A stretch of 7,742 bases of DNA from Micrococcaceae bacterium UBA6021 (GTDB lineage Bacteria; Actinomycetota; Actinomycetes; Actinomycetales; Micrococcaceae), in assembly GCA_002427975.1 (NCBI GenBank), contig DIZT01000092.1:1-7742 (forward strand), given 5' to 3'. The notes beneath the pieces were generated by a model. It searched no databases. It was not told the origin of the DNA and saw only the letters and a program-made list of their open reading frames with translations. This document shows positions 6,040 through 7,742 of this stretch, in pieces. The position numbers were made by a program, and so were the translations under genes. The number at the start of each line of letters is the position of its first letter. The stretch's first letter is position 1.

Positions 6040-6723
6040 ATGCAGGAACTCGGAGTAGTACACCGAAACATCAACCGCGCATCCCGCGCGGACGTCGACG
6101 CGCTGGCAGCGTTCGGTGTCAGCACCATCCATGAAGCCATGGGCCGCCTTGGCCTGATGCGCCCGTATATCCGCCCGGTCTACCCCACTGCCAGGCTTTG
6201 CGGTACCGCGGTGACGGTACTGCTTCAGCCCGGCGACAACTGGATGCTGCACGTGGCAGCCGAACAACTGGAACCCGGCGACGTCCTCGTCGCGGCCTGC
6301 ACCACCGAGTGCGAGGACGGGTTCTTCGGCGATCTTCTCGCCACCTCCGTCCGGGCACAGGGCGGAGTGGGCCTCGTGATCGACGGCGGCTGCCGCGACG
6401 TTGACACCCTGCAGGAGATGGACTTCCCCGTTTTCAGCCGGGCGATCAACTCCAAGGGCACCATCAAAGCCACTGTCGGATCGGTCAACGTCCCGGTCGT
6501 TTGCGCCAATGCCCTGGTCAACCCCGGCGACGTCGTGATCGGGGACATCGACGGCGTCGTTGTGGTCCCCGCCAGCCGTGCAGCAGAAGTGGTCGAAGCT
6601 GCCCGGCAGCGCGAAGCCAACGAAGAGGGCAAGCGCCAGCGGTTCGCTGCCGGCGAGCTCGGCCTCGACATGTACTCCATGCGGCAGCCGCTGGAGGCCG
6701 CCGGCTTGCGGTACCTCGACTGA
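6040..6723 (+). CDS. ligK: 4-carboxy-4-hydroxy-2-oxoadipate aldolase (RraA/HMG-aldolase family)
   Basis: A 227-residue class II (divalent-metal) aldolase of the RraA-like fold. It cleaves 4-carboxy-4-hydroxy-2-oxoadipate to pyruvate and oxaloacetate; characterised relatives (LigK, GalC, ProA) also cleave 4-hydroxy-4-methyl-2-oxoglutarate and decarboxylate oxaloacetate. Landmarks are the N-terminal [13 protein letters not shown] (28-40), [10 protein letters not shown] (95-104), the substrate/metal motif DGGCRD (115-120) with Arg119 and Asp120, and [17 protein letters not shown] (161-177). The C-terminal acidic-basic helix [10 protein letters not shown] (192-201) supplies residues across the subunit interface in this family. 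The plain regulator RraA is shorter (about 160 residues) and lacks this tail. AGGAG (6026-6030) precedes the ATG by 9 nt. It lies in the lig operon, with ligI starting 26 nt after its stop. Confidence 0.9.
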   Translation: MQELGVVHRNINRASRADVDALAAFGVSTIHEAMGRLGLMRPYIRPVYPTARLCGTAVTVLLQPGDNWMLHVAAEQLEPGDVLVAACTTECEDGFFGDLLATSVRAQGGVGLVIDGGCRDVDTLQEMDFPVFSRAINSKGTIKATVGSVNVPVVCANALVNPGDVVIGDIDGVVVVPASRAAEVVEAARQREANEEGKRQRFAAGELGLDMYSMRQPLEAAGLRYLD

Positions 6724-6749
6724 TGAATAGTCTGGTCAAAGGAGACCCC

Positions 6750-7670
6750 ATGAGTACCCCATTTACTAAATCCCCCGGATGGCTGGACTGGTACCGCAAC
6801 CCCTCCACACCCCGCTTCACCCTCCCGCACGGGACGGTGGACGCCCACTGCCACGTCTTCGGTCCCGGGGCGGAGTTCCCCTTCGCTCCGGAGCGCAAGT
6901 ACACCCCTGGTGACGCGGGCAAGGCGGAGCTCTTCGCGCTCCGGGACCACCTCGGGGTCAGCCGCAACGTCATCGTGCAGGCAACATGCCACGGCGCTGA
7001 CAACAGTGCGATGGTGGACGCGGTCCAGGCTTCCGGCGGCAGGGCCCGCGGCGTGGCCACCGTCCGTCCGGACGTCACAGACGCCGAGCTTCGCCGGCTG
7101 GATGAGGCAGGTGTGCGTGGCGTGCGGTTCAACTTCCTCAAACGCCTGGTCAGTGCAGCCCCGCAGGATGACCTTGCCGCCATTGCAAAGAAGATCGCTC
7201 CCCTAGGCTGGCACGTCGTCATCTACTTTGAGGGCGCGGACTTGGAAGACCTGGAATCATTCTTCGGCGCTCTTCCCACTCCGCTGGTGGTGGACCACAT
7301 GGGCCGCCCCGACGTGGCCAAGCCCGTCGATGGCCCCGAATTCGGCCGCTTCCTGCGGTTCGTCAACAGCAACGACGTGTGGGTCAAGGTCAGTTGCCCG
7401 GAACGGCTCAGCGTCACCGGGCCCTCTGCGCTCGACGGCGAGCAGCACGCTTATACGGACGCCGTGCCCTTCGGCCGCCGGGTCATCGAGGAGTTTCCGG
7501 ACCGCGTGCTGTGGGGCACCGACTGGCCGCACCCCAACCTCACCGGACACATGCCCGACGACGGACTCCTGGTCGACTACATACCGCAGGTGGCCGTGAC
7601 CCCCGAACAGCAGCACAAGCTCCTCGTGGCCAACCCGATGCGCCTCTACTGGCCAGGCGAAGAAGCCTAG
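6750..7670 (+). CDS. ligI: 2-pyrone-4,6-dicarboxylate lactonase LigI
   Basis: A 306-residue amidohydrolase-superfamily lactonase that reversibly opens 2-pyrone-4,6-dicarboxylate (PDC) to oxalomesaconate and needs no metal. Landmarks are TVDAHCHVFGPG (29-40) with His33/His35, FAPERKYTP (45-53) with Tyr51, VIVQATCHG (74-82), GVRGVRFNFLKR (121-132) with Arg126 and Arg132, VIYFEG (157-162), VVDHMGRPD (180-188) with His183 and Arg186, PERL (217-220), and VLWGTDWPHPN (253-263) with catalytic-type Asp258. These fit the substrate-binding arginines and catalytic Asp known for LigI. ATG 6750 is chosen for the strong AAAGGAG (6738-6744) 5 nt upstream. An in-frame ATG at 6723 overlaps the ligK stop but lacks a comparable site. 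LigI implies that ring-cleavage product is oxidised by a LigC-type dehydrogenase encoded outside the window. Confidence 0.9.
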   Translation: MSTPFTKSPGWLDWYRNPSTPRFTLPHGTVDAHCHVFGPGAEFPFAPERKYTPGDAGKAELFALRDHLGVSRNVIVQATCHGADNSAMVDAVQASGGRARGVATVRPDVTDAELRRLDEAGVRGVRFNFLKRLVSAAPQDDLAAIAKKIAPLGWHVVIYFEGADLEDLESFFGALPTPLVVDHMGRPDVAKPVDGPEFGRFLRFVNSNDVWVKVSCPERLSVTGPSALDGEQHAYTDAVPFGRRVIEEFPDRVLWGTDWPHPNLTGHMPDDGLLVDYIPQVAVTPEQQHKLLVANPMRLYWPGEEA

Positions 7671-7704
7671 CCCCAACTCATCTCCGCTTCTCCAAAGGAC
7701 TCCA

Positions 7705-7742
7705 ATGATGCACTCCAATGCGGCAAACCGGCTCGACCGGCT
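7705..7742 (+). CDS. 5' end of a further gene in the lig operon (partial)
   Basis: ATGATG at 7705-7710 follows AAAGGA (7694-7699) and opens a frame that runs off the window as MMHSNAANRLDRL. It lies 34 nt after ligI with no terminator between, so it is probably the next gene of the operon. Thirteen residues are too few for identification. A short polar N-terminus with RLDRL is compatible with a major-facilitator transporter just before its first helix, and an aromatic-acid importer would fit, but this is a guess. The start could be either ATG. Confidence 0.55.
   Translation, partial: MMHSNAANRLDR

Noticed and set aside
6723..6752. Alternative ligI start at ATG 6723 overlapping the ligK stop
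   Set aside because: It would add nine residues (MNSLVKGDP), whose codons contain the strong AAAGGAG site that serves ATG 6750.

Overview
The window is high-GC DNA with long, tightly packed genes, GTG as well as ATG starts and clear GGAG-type ribosome binding sites. Gene content and codon bias suggest a high-GC actinobacterium, most likely of the Arthrobacter/Micrococcaceae type. That assignment is an inference from style and families; there is no rRNA or marker gene here.

Left part (1-2390, + strand): a three-gene operon. It encodes a PfkB-family sugar-acid kinase of the 2-keto-3-deoxygluconate kinase type, an IclR-family repressor starting 4 nt after the kinase, and a RidA-family enamine/imine deaminase overlapping the repressor by the ATGA tetranucleotide. 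A near-perfect 20-bp palindrome at 4-23 is a candidate operator for the IclR protein. A strong hairpin at 2361-2390 closes the operon.

Middle part (2470-3604, - strand): a two-gene unit. A GntR/FadR-type regulator with an FCD ligand domain is followed by a small single-domain rhodanese-like protein. It converges on the first operon.

Right part (3605-7742, + strand): diverging from the gntR gene is a catabolic operon encoding four consecutive steps of the lower protocatechuate 4,5-cleavage (meta) pathway. These are a PrpF-family oxalomesaconate isomerase (LigU type), the amidohydrolase-fold hydratase LigJ, the RraA-fold aldolase LigK/GalC and the 2-pyrone-4,6-dicarboxylate lactonase LigI. In pathway order, LigI opens 2-pyrone-4,6-dicarboxylate to oxalomesaconate, LigU shifts its double bond, LigJ hydrates the product to 4-carboxy-4-hydroxy-2-oxoadipate, and LigK cleaves that to pyruvate and oxaloacetate. 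The ring-cleaving dioxygenase (LigAB) and the semialdehyde dehydrogenase (LigC) are not in the window. A further gene begins at 7705 and runs off the end.

The 197-bp gntR-ligU intergenic region holds two 19-bp near-identical direct repeats (16 of 19 bases), each containing a TTGY-NN-ACAA type palindrome. They are good candidates for the binding sites of the divergent GntR regulator. I see no mobile element, CRISPR array, tRNA or rRNA, and no stretch over 300 bases without a gene. Nothing here demands a wholly new system. The most interesting points are the paired operator, the RidA-sugar-acid kinase pairing, and a rhodanese that appears to lack the usual cysteine in its active-site loop.
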